Below the pieces are notes generated by a model. The model had not been told where the DNA came from. It ran no database searches and saw nothing but the letters and a program-made list of their open reading frames with translations. This document shows positions 35,344 through 47,285 of a stretch of DNA of 64,000 nucleotides, in pieces. How positions within the stretch are numbered: position 1 is the first letter of the stretch; every line of letters begins with the position of its first letter. The translations under genes were made by a program, and so were the position numbers. Source of the DNA: Talpa occidentalis (lineage: Eukaryota > Chordata > Mammalia > Eulipotyphla > Talpidae); assembly GCF_014898055.3 (NCBI RefSeq), contig NW_023601433.1, positions 48,541,876 through 48,605,875 of the forward strand, read 5' to 3'.

Positions 35344-35612
35344 GGGACCTCCCTGGTGGCGCAAGGGGTTAAAGACAGCACTATGAAGCTATCTGCAGCC
35401 ACTGCAGCATGATTTCCATCCCTAGCTGGCCAGGGAGCTACCCACATGGCACAGCAGACCTCCCCTGTCTCAGCTGCTTCTCCCCTCAGCAACATATTTC
35501 ATTAGATCTATCTATTCTGCTCCCCACTGTCTCTGGTGAAGCCTCTCACCCTCTGCACCTCTGGCTTACACCCCAGTTCTTGTATGCATAAATAAATAAA
35601 TCTATTTTTAAA
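35344..35612 (+). mobile_element. tRNA-derived SINE, full length
   Basis: GGGACCTCCCTGGTGGCGCAAGGGGTTAAAGAC head, ATGCATAAATAAATAAATCT tail. Exact 13-bp duplication AAAAGTAATACTA (35331-35343 and 35613-35625). It lies about 115 bp from the preceding SINE, in the opposite orientation. Confidence 0.95.
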
Positions 35613-35625
35613 AAAAGTAATACTA

Positions 35626-36029
35626 ACTTTGACTGCAACATAGGTAGGACAGAGGTTCAAATGAGAAAAAATATGTTAAATTTTTATAAAACTATAAAGC
35701 ATATAATTAACAACCATATTCTGATTATAATAATTATGGTATGACAAGCAGATCCTAAGAAATTTTTATTCATGCATTCTTTCCAACAGACCTGTGAGGT
35801 AAGTACTGTGATTTTTTTCCCACAAACAATTGTAGAGATATGAACCTCTCCCAGGTCTCTCAGACTTCACAACCTTTAATCACAGGCATTGTGTAATAAC
35901 ATCTTCTGTGATTCACTTTGAAGGGAATCCAAGTACATAAGCAGACGCATCTTTACCTTGGGAGGCTGAATTGCCCACTGTGTTGGCTTTCCCAGGCTCT
36001 GCGGAATATAATGTTGGCTGGAGCTTTTA
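35626..36029. other. AT-rich sequence with a possible MIR relic
   Basis: CAGACCTGTGAGGTAAGTACTGTGATTTTTTTCCC near 35789-35823 resembles MIR read on the minus strand; the rest is unassigned. Confidence 0.4.
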
Positions 36030-36043
36030 TGAAGTACTTTTCT

Positions 36044-36322
36044 TTCTTTCTTTCTTTTTTTTTTAAGATTTATTTATTTATGCACACAAGAGCTGGGGTA
36101 CAGGCCAGAGATGCCGGGGGTGAGAGGATTCACCAGAGACAGAGTGGGGAACAGAACAGGCAGATTGACTGAAATACACTGCTGAGGGGAGCAGCGGGCG
36201 AGACAGGAGAGGTCTGCTGTGCCATGTAGGTAGCTCCCTGGTCGGGGATGGAACTCGTGCTGCAGTGGCTGCTGATAGCTTCATAGGTTGCGTCTTAATC
36301 CCTTGCGCCACCAGGGAGGCCC
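36044..36322 (-). mobile_element. tRNA-derived SINE, full length
   Basis: (TTTC)n and T-run tail, AAGATTTATTTATTTATGCACACAAGAGCTGGGGTACAGGCC, and head end GCGCCACCAGGGAGGCC. Exact 14-bp duplication TGAAGTACTTTTCT (36030-36043 and 36323-36336). Confidence 0.95.
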
Positions 36323-36336
36323 TGAAGTACTTTTCT

Positions 36337-37249
36337 ATAAAGTAAATCTAGTATGAAGTTGGTCTTCAAATCTCTTTCTAATATATAAGTCAGTGGAAAC
36401 CAACCTCATTAACATACTAGAGAATGAGGCCATTCTTATTGAAAAGTAACACTGTATGTTTATTCTTACATTAAGACACATTTTAACTAAAAAGGAGTAT
36501 ACATGGATGAAAGAGTGGACTCCTTTGTAGCACAGCTGGATGGATAAGGAAAGGCAGACCAGAAAAAGCAGTTTTCTTTTCCACCTTAATTGAAGCTTTT
36601 CTTTTCCATTCACACCATTCCATTCATTGCCTACCTGTTCTTATCTCTCTCTGCTTTTTCGCAATCTTTTTCAACTCTTCTGCTTCCTTCTCACACTGAG
36701 CACTCATTGATGATTTAATTAAATGTATCTCATGTCTTCAACTAGCCAATGAAATAGTCTTATAAAAATAAAATGGGGAAATGAAAATAAATAGTAGCTT
36801 AAAATGATAGTCAACCTTCAATTTCCCCATTGTGCTGGCAGCAACAGCATACAGTAACAAAAAGAGATTTCAAATAAATCATGAGAAATATTATTTTAGC
36901 TCAGTCTCTAATCATGTGTTTAAAAATTAAGAATAATTATTTTATTAGACTGTCATTTAATGAATTTCAAAATGGGCAAACAAATAAGAGGTCAACAAAC
37001 TATTTGTTATGGAATATTAAATATGTTTTATATTTTATATAAAGCATATATTGTTTTACATATGATTATTCTTTATATTATAGAAAATTATATTTTATAC
37101 ATTATATATTAATGTGAGATACATAATACAGCTTATGCCATAGGATATATTGAATTATCTATCTAACATTTGTGATATTGATCTATATATAACTTAAATA
37201 CTTATATAATTTACTCTAAAGAATAAAAATCCATCGTAAAGATACTTAC
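36337..37249. other. Unassigned, very AT-rich sequence
   Basis: The part from about 37010 to 37210 is nearly all A and T. No gene or repeat recognised. Confidence 0.45.
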
Positions 37250-37268
37250 TGAATTTCTTTCATTTATT

Positions 37269-37566
37269 TATTTATTTATTTCAAAGATTTATTTATTTAT
37301 TTGTTTGTTTGTTTGTTTATACAAGCACTGGGCACAGTCAGAAGCGCGGGAGGGTGAGAGAATTCACCAGAGCCAGAGTGGGGAGCAGAGCAGGCAGAAG
37401 GACCGAAGTACACTGCTGAGGGGAGCAGCGGGCGGCAGGAGAGGTCTGCGCGCCACGTGGGACCCTCCCCGGTGGCCGGGGAACAGCCGGGGATCGAACC
37501 GGCTCTGCAGAGGCTGCGGGCATCTTCACAACCCAGCGCTCAACCGCTGCGCCACCGGGGAGGCCC
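37269..37566 (-). mobile_element. tRNA-derived SINE, full length, younger subfamily
   Basis: Long (ATTT)n/(GTTT)n tail, ACAAGCACTGGGCACAGTCAGAAGCGCGGG, and GCGCCACCGGGGAGGCC head end. Exact 19-bp duplication TGAATTTCTTTCATTTATT (37250-37268 and 37567-37585), the longest here. Confidence 0.96.
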
Positions 37567-37585
37567 TGAATTTCTTTCATTTATT

Positions 37586-39310
37586 AAAATGATATATCCA
37601 AAGTGAATATATGTTCCAAAGTGCCTCTTTATTGATGTAGCAGAAAAAAATCTTATTATCAAAAAGGAGTTATGGTTTATGTTAATTTTAATACAAATTT
37701 CTACTTCACCTTATGTGATATTTTAAACAGATTTCCAGAGGGACATTTTAAATACCAGAATCTGATCTGACTCTTTAAGATAGCCCACTTGCTATTTCTG
37801 ATTTCACATGTGTCTTGTGTGTTATGAAACTGCCCTGCCGTGGGCAAACTACCAGAATGTCCCCAAATGTCCCCATTTCACAAAATGGAAATAATCAGGT
37901 TCATCTCATATAATAAAGAAATTCAAATTCTCAGTTAATTATTAAAAAACAATTGGGGCTGCAATTGCTTACGAATTTTACCTTCAAGAGTGTTCCATTT
38001 TTGGCTTGAGTTAGAAATGAGTTTATGTATATTTTGGGGTATCCAGTTTAGAAGACTATTTTGTGTGTTTGAGGAACTCTGGGGTTAGGTGTTGATGGGA
38101 AATAGGCCCTGCTCTCAATATAGAAAGTAGAAGGGGCAAATTTCCCCTTTCTCTAACCCCTCACCATAAGGTACAAGCATGTGGCCTGGGCTCAGCCAAA
38201 CAGGTTTTAAAACTGAAATCAGTGATGAGAGAATTGCAGGGAAGAACCGACTCTGGCAAACTTAGGACACAACTCATGATTCTGACTGGGTTCTGTGGTG
38301 GGACCAATGTCTGCGATACTAGTTATTGGCCATTGATGCTATCCAGCAGCAACCTCCAACTTAGGCAGGGGCAATGGTCTATCTAGGAGGGTATGGTTCC
38401 AGCTACCCAGCTTCTCTTTACTCCCACCCATTTAGTTCCTCAGCTTTTCCATCGCTTGTAGGAGTTCCCCAACATCATCAATTCCACTCTAGCTTAAGCC
38501 AAGCAGAATTTGATTCTTCTATGTAAAACAAAAAAGTCCTTTTTTCTCCATTTTTTTCTCCAATTGTCCCAAAGCAACCTAACTGCTGTATATGAGGCTT
38601 CCTCTGGGTATGGTTCCCTCCCCCTACCCATACAGGACAACGGTCTCACCTTTCTAGGCCAGCAGCTTGTGGAGTCTCACAGGAGGTTGTGAGGCCTCTG
38701 ACCATTCTGGCACTTTCCCTGGCCTGGTCTCATGGGATGTTGTGAGGCTGCTGGCTGCTCTGGCACCTCCCCAGCACAGGTCTAGGGTCTCACCGGTTTT
38801 CTTATTGAATTTAGATTTCCCATTCATGAATCTGTCAATTAGATTATTTATCACTCTTCCTGAAATTTGCCACAATCTGTCAGTATTTTCCTAGCCTCTG
38901 AATAGTTCTCCCTCATTTAGATTTTTCCTGTCACTCAAGAAATGAATTTTGAATACCAGTGCCTATCAAGTCCAGAAACGCAGCAAGAATCCAGAGTCAA
39001 TAAGTGTACAGGTCAGTGAACCAGATTATCAGGGGTGAATTTGCTCACTTTGGTTCGGACCCTTGGGGGCGTCCCCTAAGAGTGCTGTTGATTCTCTAAG
39101 GGTCACTGTTAAGTGGTGTCTGTTGGGATGACAGTCATGGTCAATGTGGACTCATAATGGGGCGGGTGAGGGAGAGAGGAAGGACTCTGGACCAGAGACC
39201 TGTTTGGCCACCACCCGGGATGAGACTCTTAATCTTGTGATGTTTTTGCTCAACAGTGGGTGGCCAAAAAGATGCAAGAGATTATTTTAATGTCTCCCTA
39301 AGAAACTATT
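37586..39310. other. Unassigned, mostly unique sequence
   Basis: About 1.7 kb with no recognised gene. Around 38683-38790 a degenerate repeat of GTTGTGAGGC(C/T)...CTGGCAC occurs twice. Confidence 0.45.
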
Positions 39311-39311
39311 T

Positions 39312-39510
39312 CACAGTGCAAAGTACAAGGACTATAGCATCAATAGTCATGAATTTAAATCCCCCAGGTGAATGACCTTAGTCAAGAGCAGAATTTCTAC
39401 TTTGTCTATAAAATGAAGATAATAGCAGAAACAAGGAGTTTTTGTGGAGATTAAATGATCATGCAAGATGTCTGGCAAAATGCAAAATAAATATTAATTT
39501 TTAATCCTTC
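39312..39510 (+). repeat. MIR relic
   Basis: ATGAATTTAAATCCCCC, GTGAATGACCTTAGTCAAG, TGTCTATAAAATGAAGATAATAGCAG, GTGGAGATTAAATGATCATGCAAGATGTCTGGCAAAATGCAAAATAAATATTAA follow MIR order to the 3' end. Confidence 0.8.
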
Positions 39511-40350
39511 TCTGTTCTTCCAATGTAAGGTATTAAGAATTAACTTTAAGAATTAATGTTATGGTTTTTAATGATGTATAAAATATTAAAATTAAATGCA
39601 CTGTACATGCCCTGAAAATGTTCTGTACATGTGAAAGAGCAACACAAATATAAAGCATTTTGATAGCTAAAGCACTACAACCAGGGAAATAACATTATTA
39701 ATTATTATATATATATTCTTTAATTAATTCTGTCCTAATTTTCTTATCTTAGTAGAACACGGTATTCCCAAAGAAGCTATTACTTATCATTTATATTTGT
39801 TGAAAGGAATCAAGGGCTATGTAATCAAAGAATGAAAATAATCTAAAAGTCAATTCTAAAAAGTTAGCTTCCTTTGAAATGCATTTTTGTCACCAGAGGA
39901 TAAGACCCTTGAAGGTAAATGCATTAATTACTTTTTTCATATCTCCAAATCCTGGCTCATTGCAGATGTCTTATCAACAAATTTTTGAGCTCAATTTATT
40001 AAGTGAAAAGTACAAAGTATTTCTTGCCAAGTATGTGTGTGACATGGGAGGATCAGAAAATAAGCGCAAGATTTGGAATTTGTTTTGTGGATTGAACATA
40101 AGCGCCAGGACAAAATATCTTACAATCTGAGGAGACTTGGTTTCCATGAAGAAATATCCCCAACAGACATCTGCATTTGGGTCTGAATTAACCATTTTAG
40201 TACCATAAATGGAACCCAGCTCACCACTCTGCCTTCATCTGAACTCCAATTCTTAGCATAGAACTTTGACTTCTGTTTGCTGAAGTATTGATCTGCCACA
40301 AATCCCACACACCAAAGGTATAATCTCACCTGTGTTGGCATCTTTCTTTT
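39511..40350. other. Unassigned AT-rich sequence
   Basis: No gene recognised. GATAAGACCCTTGAAGGTAAATGC at about 39899 may be a trace of an L2 3' end but is too short to call. Confidence 0.35.
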
Positions 40351-40359
40351 TTCTCCTTC

Positions 40360-41080
40360 CTTCCTGTCATGAAGAAAGACATACTTATTCCTCTATAAAT
40401 TAACTCCAACTTGCCTAGTCATTTCCAATCGCCTTTGCCTTCCCAGGAGCTACAAGCCCTTTATTGATTATTTAGTCTCCTGCATCTCTACCACTCACAC
40501 CTAACTTGACTTTCTCCGATCAGCATTGAAAGTGCTACAGACATTCCCACTTTTGAGAACAAACCCAAACTAAAAACCTGTTAACATTATATCCTCTTTC
40601 TTCTAGAGAAACACTGTTTACATACTGACATCCTGCTTACACCACAAGTAAGCTGCCACTCCCATTATTCCAAAATCATTTCAACAGGTTTCCTAGGGCC
40701 CTCCATATTGCTAAACGTAGTGGGTGTTTTTGAATCCTCCTCTTAAGCCCTCTACAGTACTTATCAATGTTGACTATACCCCCCTTTTTAAAGCATGATA
40801 TTCCTTTTAGATAGACTATATTCTCTTAATTTTTTTCTTATCTCTTTCTCCCTCTCAAATTTTCTCCTAAACTCTATTTTGGTCTATTTGAAGGGTCTTC
40901 TTCCCTTGTTCATCCTTTCACATTGGAACTCCTTGAGTTATTCTACCCTAGGTCCATTTCTCTTCTCATTCTTTATTCTCTACTTCTATAATCTCATCTA
41001 CTCACCAGTTTGCCAAAATAAGCAGTAATCATGTCTGTATCAGCCCCTGTTGCATCCCCAGAACCTTGAACTTCTTGTTT
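40360..41080 (+). repeat. Ancient LINE relic (L2/CR1-like)
   Basis: The pyrimidine-rich, strand-biased composition and blocks such as GGGCCCTCCATATTGCTAAACGTAGTGGGTGTTTTTGAATCCTCCTCTTAAG and CTATACCCCC recall old non-L1 LINE coding sequence, and CTGTTGCATCCCCAGAACC recalls a LINE 3' end. No reading frame survives. Confidence 0.5.
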
Positions 41081-41136
41081 AGTGAAGGCCCTTAGGGTGA
41101 TTCATTGTTGATCATATATGCAAAGGGCAGACACCT

Positions 41137-41413
41137 GGGCCTCCCTGGTGGTGCAATGGGTTAAGACGCAATCTATGGAGCTATTCACAGCCACTGCAGA
41201 ATGAGTTCGATCCCCAGCCAGGGAGATACACACATGGCAGACCTCTCCTGTCTTGCCCGCTGCTCCCCTCAGCAGTGTATTTCAGTCGATCCACTTGTTC
41301 TGTTCCCCACTCTGTCTCTGGTGAATCTTCTCACCACCCCCCCCAAACCTCTGGCCTGTACCCCAGTTCTTGTATGCATAAATAAATAAATCTTTTTTTT
41401 TTTTTTAAAAAAA
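41137..41413 (+). mobile_element. tRNA-derived SINE, full length
   Basis: Head GGGCCTCCCTGGTGGTGCAATGGG, B box GAGTTCGATCCCC, tail TGCATAAATAAATAAATCTTTTTTT. Flanks AAAGGGCAGACACCT (41122-41136) and AAAGGGCAGGCACTT (41414-41428), a 15-bp duplication with two changes. Confidence 0.93.
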
Positions 41414-41428
41414 AAAGGGCAGGCACTT

Positions 41429-42849
41429 AACTCGGGTCTGACCTGTATTCCTTGGGCAGTTGGCACTCTGGAAGTTGGTTACAAAATAAAAAAAGAACTA
41501 CAATCTGGAGAACTGAAGTGTAGGGTAGCTTGACCCAGTTTTCACAATAATGGAATTGTGTCCCTGGAAGATCTAGGGCAGCCTATCAAGGAATCTAGGC
41601 TACCAAGACACTACTGTAAGAAAAAGAATAAAACAAAAGACAATAATATAAATGGAATCATATGGGATGATAGTGTACATACTGCAATAAATTCTTCACT
41701 CAAAGCTGTTGGGCTCTAAGCTAGATGTTATGTTCTCCAGCAGTTAATGACAAATTCAGTGTTCATGACATCAAAAACAAATCGCTGCTTAGGGGAAATA
41801 CAACTTTCTCCCCAGGGCATAGGAGGTTTCCTCCTAAGTTGACTTCATTCTTTCAGTTGACTCATAGTATTACATGAGCTACATCTCACAATAGCCTGCT
41901 TCTAAAATCCTCCATCAAAGCTTATGACATTATAACAAAATATTCTTCAGAAGAAGCAATGCTTTAGGGAGCCATTAATGTAATGCAAGTCTTCAGATTC
42001 CACTAATCTTGCTTGATTCAGGGTGTGAACTTAAAAATATCTGAGGAGTGTGATTGACTCGGCATACTTTGATCAACTGACATTATCAAAAATATTGGGT
42101 AATAAGAAGTACACCCTGGCAAATGTGTAGTTTTCAGTTTTCACTCATCTTTTTTACATTACAAATGAGCTGGGAATTTCACTGAAATATTTTTGTAGAT
42201 GCACAGAAAATTGGAGTCTATAGCCATAAAATTCTAGTACAATTGTGTGAACAATTTTTTAACAAGGTGGAACAGGTGATCAAGTGAAGCAAACTAATCA
42301 TGTCAAAAGAATTTTTTAGTTAGAACAGGATTTCTCCCTGGTGAGCACTCCAAAATATATAAATTAATTGGAAATATAACCCAAGGAACAAAATGGGGTT
42401 ACTTTTTGTGGGGGAGTTATTATGCATCAGATCAAAAAATAGGCAATATCCATCAAATATAATAGCTTCAATTTTGAGGTTTTTTTCCCCTGAAACAATG
42501 TCTAACAGTTCAGTAACTATGATAATCACAGCTGTCCTACTTCTCCTTCTATACAAATAGGAGGATTGTAATTCCCGGCCTTCTTGGAGGTTAGGTGTGG
42601 CCATGTGATTTGATTTGGTCAATGAGATGTGAGCAAGAAGAATCCTTATTCTCTAGTAGAAGATTTAAGAACCAGCATACAATCCTCCACTCTCCCTTTT
42701 CCTCTCTGCAGTCATTAAAATGTAGTCACAGAGGTTTCTTTAGCCCAAATTTCTGTAGGAATAGTTTACCAACTACACTATTCTGCCTCTCTGTCTTGCA
42801 AAAATGTGCTGTGTTCATGCAGCACGCCATTTCTTATTTGTCAGCCTTA
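41429..42849. other. Unassigned AT-rich sequence
   Basis: No gene or repeat family recognised in this 1.4-kb stretch. Confidence 0.45.
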
Positions 42850-43215
42850 GTGTATGCTGAATGCTCAGCCTGGAATGCCTTTTTCTCTCCATATAAATAG
42901 TCACATAAATAATTGCTCCTGATAAGACCCAATGCAAATCACCTATTCCAGAAGACATTCCTGAATCACCAGCCTATTCTGGGGTTGCATTAGAAACACA
43001 TTTGTGTATGCATGTGTTTCTAGAATATCCTATATATTCTTTTAATGTTGCATATCAAGTTGAAATGATCTGTTCCTTCCTTATTTGATTTTGAGTTCAA
43101 TGAAGCAGAAACAAACATTCAGAATCTTTATGATCTCAGATCCCAACGTTGCACCAAGCACATAGCCTGTTTTCCATAAATGTTTGTTGGGGGAATGACT
43201 TAATGAGTAAATGAA
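42850..43215 (+). repeat. L2 LINE 3'-end relic
   Basis: GCCTGGAATGCCTTTTTCTC, CAAATCACCTATTCCAGAAGACATTCCTGAATCACC, TGATTTTGAGTTCAATGAAG and CCAAGCACATAGCCTGTTTTCCATAAATGTTTGTTGGGGGAATGA match the order of the L2 3' end. Confidence 0.8.
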
Positions 43216-46200
43216 AATGACTGTGTATGAGGCAAAAAAGGTCTTCTTCCCAAAGGCCAAGGTAAAAACACACAAAAAATCTTATTTTCTACTACAGAGG
43301 AGATAGTACATTGTGACCACTCAATAAATATGGAATGAATATCATGTTAAAGTAATTCTGCTTCTTATATCTATGTTTACCGGTATTTTAGAGAAGAAGG
43401 CTTGCTGTGGGAAATTTGTTATTTAGGTTCTCAAAAATTTGCATATTAATACAAGTTAATTCTAACATGGCCCTGGAACATGTTTACTGTGTTGATACCT
43501 ACTTTTCTTCATCTGCTAATAAGAAAGCAGACCACATATTTCCCAGTCTTTAAGTGCCTCTCTATCCTGAAATGTGCCTTACAAAATTTTAAATCATAAG
43601 CACAGAGTAGCAGCCTTTTGAAATTGAACCAGAGAATGAAAGCCTGGAAGAAGTACCTGAAGCAGAGATTACATGTATTGATTGTGCCTCCAACCTACTG
43701 ATAAAAATTATGTTGACAATTCTTATAAAACCCCTAGTATACTAACATTCTCTCCTCTGCTTATGAAAACCAAGTTTCAGGAATGAAATGTGCCTCCCCT
43801 ATTATATTAATGCTCTTGGACATAGTGCTGGCAATTTAGGCTAATTTATGAAAAAACAGAAACATGTTAGGGCTTTAGTTCTTTATCTTCAGTATTACAC
43901 TGTTTGAACAACAAATGCACGCATGCTTTTTCCTATTCATGGTGCTTAGCAACAATAGCACCACATTCTACTCCTTCCAATAAAATGTATTAAAAAGGAA
44001 AAAAAAAACTAGCCAAACTTTCTCAAAGTCTCAGGAAATGAGATACCACAAACAATACAAAACAACTTAAGATCTTTCTAGTGTGAACTCTATTTTTTCT
44101 GCTATACCTTTTATGAGAAGTGGTGGGTTAGTGGAGGATGTTCACATTTTATATTCTTCTCTGGATAAATATAGTAACTGGGAAAACAAGCACTAGTCGC
44201 TGAAGTCTGCTTGCCTGCCCCATGACAGTCACTCTTGGGAGAGTGAGTAAAGGACAAGAAATGTTGAACTTTCTCTCAAGATGAAATTCTGCATTCCAAA
44301 TTAGTCAAATAAAGATATCCAGCCGGAGGGAGTAACACAGGGTCACAGGTATGCAGGACCATGCATCATGATCAGGAAACAAATGTTAAATAGGGCACTC
44401 CTGGAAAAATGAGCTCATTGTCATACCAGCGTGCCCTCCAAGAGAGAAACTTGACGCTTCCCTGGCACCATCCTCCCCAGCTAGAAGTTAAAAATAATAA
44501 TGGTATCTGACACGGAGGGCGAACATGATGCTTATTCACAACGACAAAGGACACAGCCAGAGGTTCATACTCTTTCTGAATCGTTATTTTACAGATGAGC
44601 TAACAGATACCCAAAGCAGTCCCAGAGTTTGACACAGCAGGACTGGAACCTCCATGGGCCTGTACTCCTAGCCACGCTTACATTTAAGGCTAATCAGGTC
44701 TTACAGCTTGGAAATGCCAGAAGCAACTGGTTCAGCCCTCACCCAACATTTCTCATAGCAGTTTGGTTATGTGAAGACGTCAGTTACCAGATGTCTTACT
44801 AAAAAGGAAAATATGCAGTTTTCAGAACAACATTGTCTAACATTCAGTTTATGATATTCTATGTCAGGAGACGAGGATTCACAAAGAGATTAACAGAAAA
44901 ACAAGAGCTATTGGATTAACAAAGACAGGTATTATTTTTGTTCAAAAACACTTACTTGTATTTTAACCCCTCAACACAAGGAAGGTTGTCTGCAGCCAGT
45001 GTCCTACCACTTCCCAGCTATTTCTCAGAAAAATAGATTGCCTAGAATTGGTAAATAATAAATATAAGTGAATTATAGTATAGATAACTAGATTTTCATT
45101 AGAGACCAGGAGTGAATGAGATAGGTGACTAAGCTATTTAGTTCAAAATCAAACTTCTCTCAGCATCAGGCCCTGCTATAGCACTTATTTGAAAACCAAC
45201 CAGAATCTTCCTCACAGTTGCCTTTATCCCTTAGCTATGCCTTTTATCCCCACATTGCCTCCAGTAAATAACCTCAACTCATCAATTTACCCTATTCAAT
45301 AGCATTAAATGTTGAACCTACAAGCTGGAAAACATTAAAAGCACACACAATGCATGCATCCATAACTGATGTTGTGGATGATGATTCATTACATAGAATT
45401 CCCACTTAGATTTCCATGGTAAAGTCTTGGGAAGATAAGTGCCAATGCAAAGGTAATTTGCAAGAGACTTTTTCTCTTCTCACAATCTTTCAGGCATGTC
45501 AGAGTGTTTCTGCTTTTGCTAGAAAAAGATTTGTTATGCTCTTTGATTCATCATATCATTAGATAAATCCTCTTTCTTCTTTCTTTCATTCTTCAAAGTG
45601 GCCTCAATCCCCACTTTCACCCTGATCTGTTTTTAAGGCTTCGACTATTAACCTAATAGAGTCACATTTGAAATGCATCTTTAATGTATTGAAGGAAGCA
45701 AACAGAAAAATAAATTTTCTAAATAAAAATGTCAAGCCCTAGTAAAATAAGACGGATTTATTTTCCTTTTGTATATCTGCAGCATAATTCGTTTCCACCG
45801 CTAAAAGTCTTGTGCAGAATACCAAGATTCACGATTTTTTTCCTAGAAGAAAACATTAGCCTAATTCCTCCACTTAAAATGATTTAACTTCCCAGAAGAT
45901 GTCCTAAGCAGGCTTGGGGGATGTTCAGAGGCTCTCAGCAAATTAGCCATCCTCATGTCCTGGGATGAGAAGACCTTTAGAATGCCTAAAGTGAATTATT
46001 TAAGAGAAAGAGGGGAAGCAGACCAGCACTAGAATAATAATTTTTCAAAACCTTCTCCAAATATTTGTAATGCAGAAAATCTTGATTTAAAGAATGTCTT
46101 ATTATTTCACAGATATACATCTATCAAGGTCACACCATGTCCTAAAAACAACTGCACAGCATGCACGTTACTCATGAGGTGTACGCAATGCTGTCCCTTA

Positions 46201-47029
46201 GTGTCTATTCAAAAGAAATTCCACTCTTTATTCCAGGTGCTTGGTGCCCTGGGCTTACATTCACATGCTGAAGGAATTTGTGTCTGCCTGTATTTTCTAA
46301 TTTGTTGGCGGATGACTATTTTATGTAATCAACACACTATTGAAAGAAGCCAAGCATATCTATAAGCTAAGTTTAATGCTTAATGCTGTAATCAAATAAA
46401 ATATACAATGGTACTTTGGGATGCATCCTTCATTATTGCACATCACAGTAATTAAGAATAAAATTGGTGAGTTAATGCAAATGAACTTAATTAGTATTAC
46501 TTTTGTGTATTCATATCAATAAGAACTAGGCTTGGCTGCTGGTGAGGGAGAATCCAAAACAGAGATATAAAAATGATTGACACTGATTTTTCTCACACAT
46601 CAAAGGATTCTGGCTGAAAGGTAGAACTCTCCACTCAGATATCACATTGAAAGTTTCTGCAGGGGTGAGATAGTAGTTTTGAAACTTTTGGAATCAGTCC
46701 ACATCCTTCAAAAGAGAATTTGGACTGAGGGTAGGACTCACCATGTAGGGTGTGGCTTCTGGGACTGTCCTGTTTTAGCACCGAATGACCCAGAAACCTG
46801 TCACCAATAGCAGAATGCCTCTCCACAGTGCAGGGAAGTAGAAAAGCCCAGGAGGATGTTTTAATTCAAGTTGCTCAAGTCCATGGGGCAGCAATCCCCT
46901 CACATGTCCTGACTCAGGAAACAATAGCTCTTCTCAATCCGACCAGACCCACATAGTTCCTCTTCTTCTGTAACTTTTCCCTGTTCAACAAACAATTGGT
47001 AAACACTCAAACTATTTTTTAAAGTCCAT
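43216..47029. other. Unassigned, mostly unique AT-rich sequence
   Basis: About 3.8 kb with no recognised gene or RNA. A MIR-like fragment at 44570-44695 is listed separately. Confidence 0.45.
44570..44695 (-). repeat. MIR-like relic fragment
   Basis: TTATTTTACAGATGAGCTAACAGATACCC, GTTTGACACAGCAGGACTGGAACC and GTACTCCTAGCCACGC follow MIR read on the minus strand. Confidence 0.6.
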
Positions 47030-47285
47030 TATTATTTTCTGTAGTTGTTTTTTATTGCAGTCACATTGGTTTACAACACTGTGTATAATCTAGGTGTACA
47101 GGTTCACACCTCTTCAGATGTATGTTACCACACCACACACACCACCAAAGTAGCAGTAACTCCCCACATCGTAACTCATTGGGTTCCCATTGTTTCTCAA
47201 CCGCTATCTCCATTCTAGAAGCTTCAATTCTACAGTCAGTTTTCTAGTATTGGTTTTGGTTTTTTGTCCACGCCTTTGTTTTTCA
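47030..47285 (-). mobile_element. LINE-1 3'-UTR terminal part
   Basis: TTTTTTATTGCAGTCACATTGGTTTACAACACTG, GGTTCACACCTCTTCAGATGTATGTTACC, CCACCAAAGTAGCAGTAACTCCCCACATCG and AATTCTACAGTCAG...GGTTTTGGTTTTTTGTC line up with 7600-7850 of the other minus-strand LINE-1. It should continue into the sequence now at 49735. Confidence 0.8.
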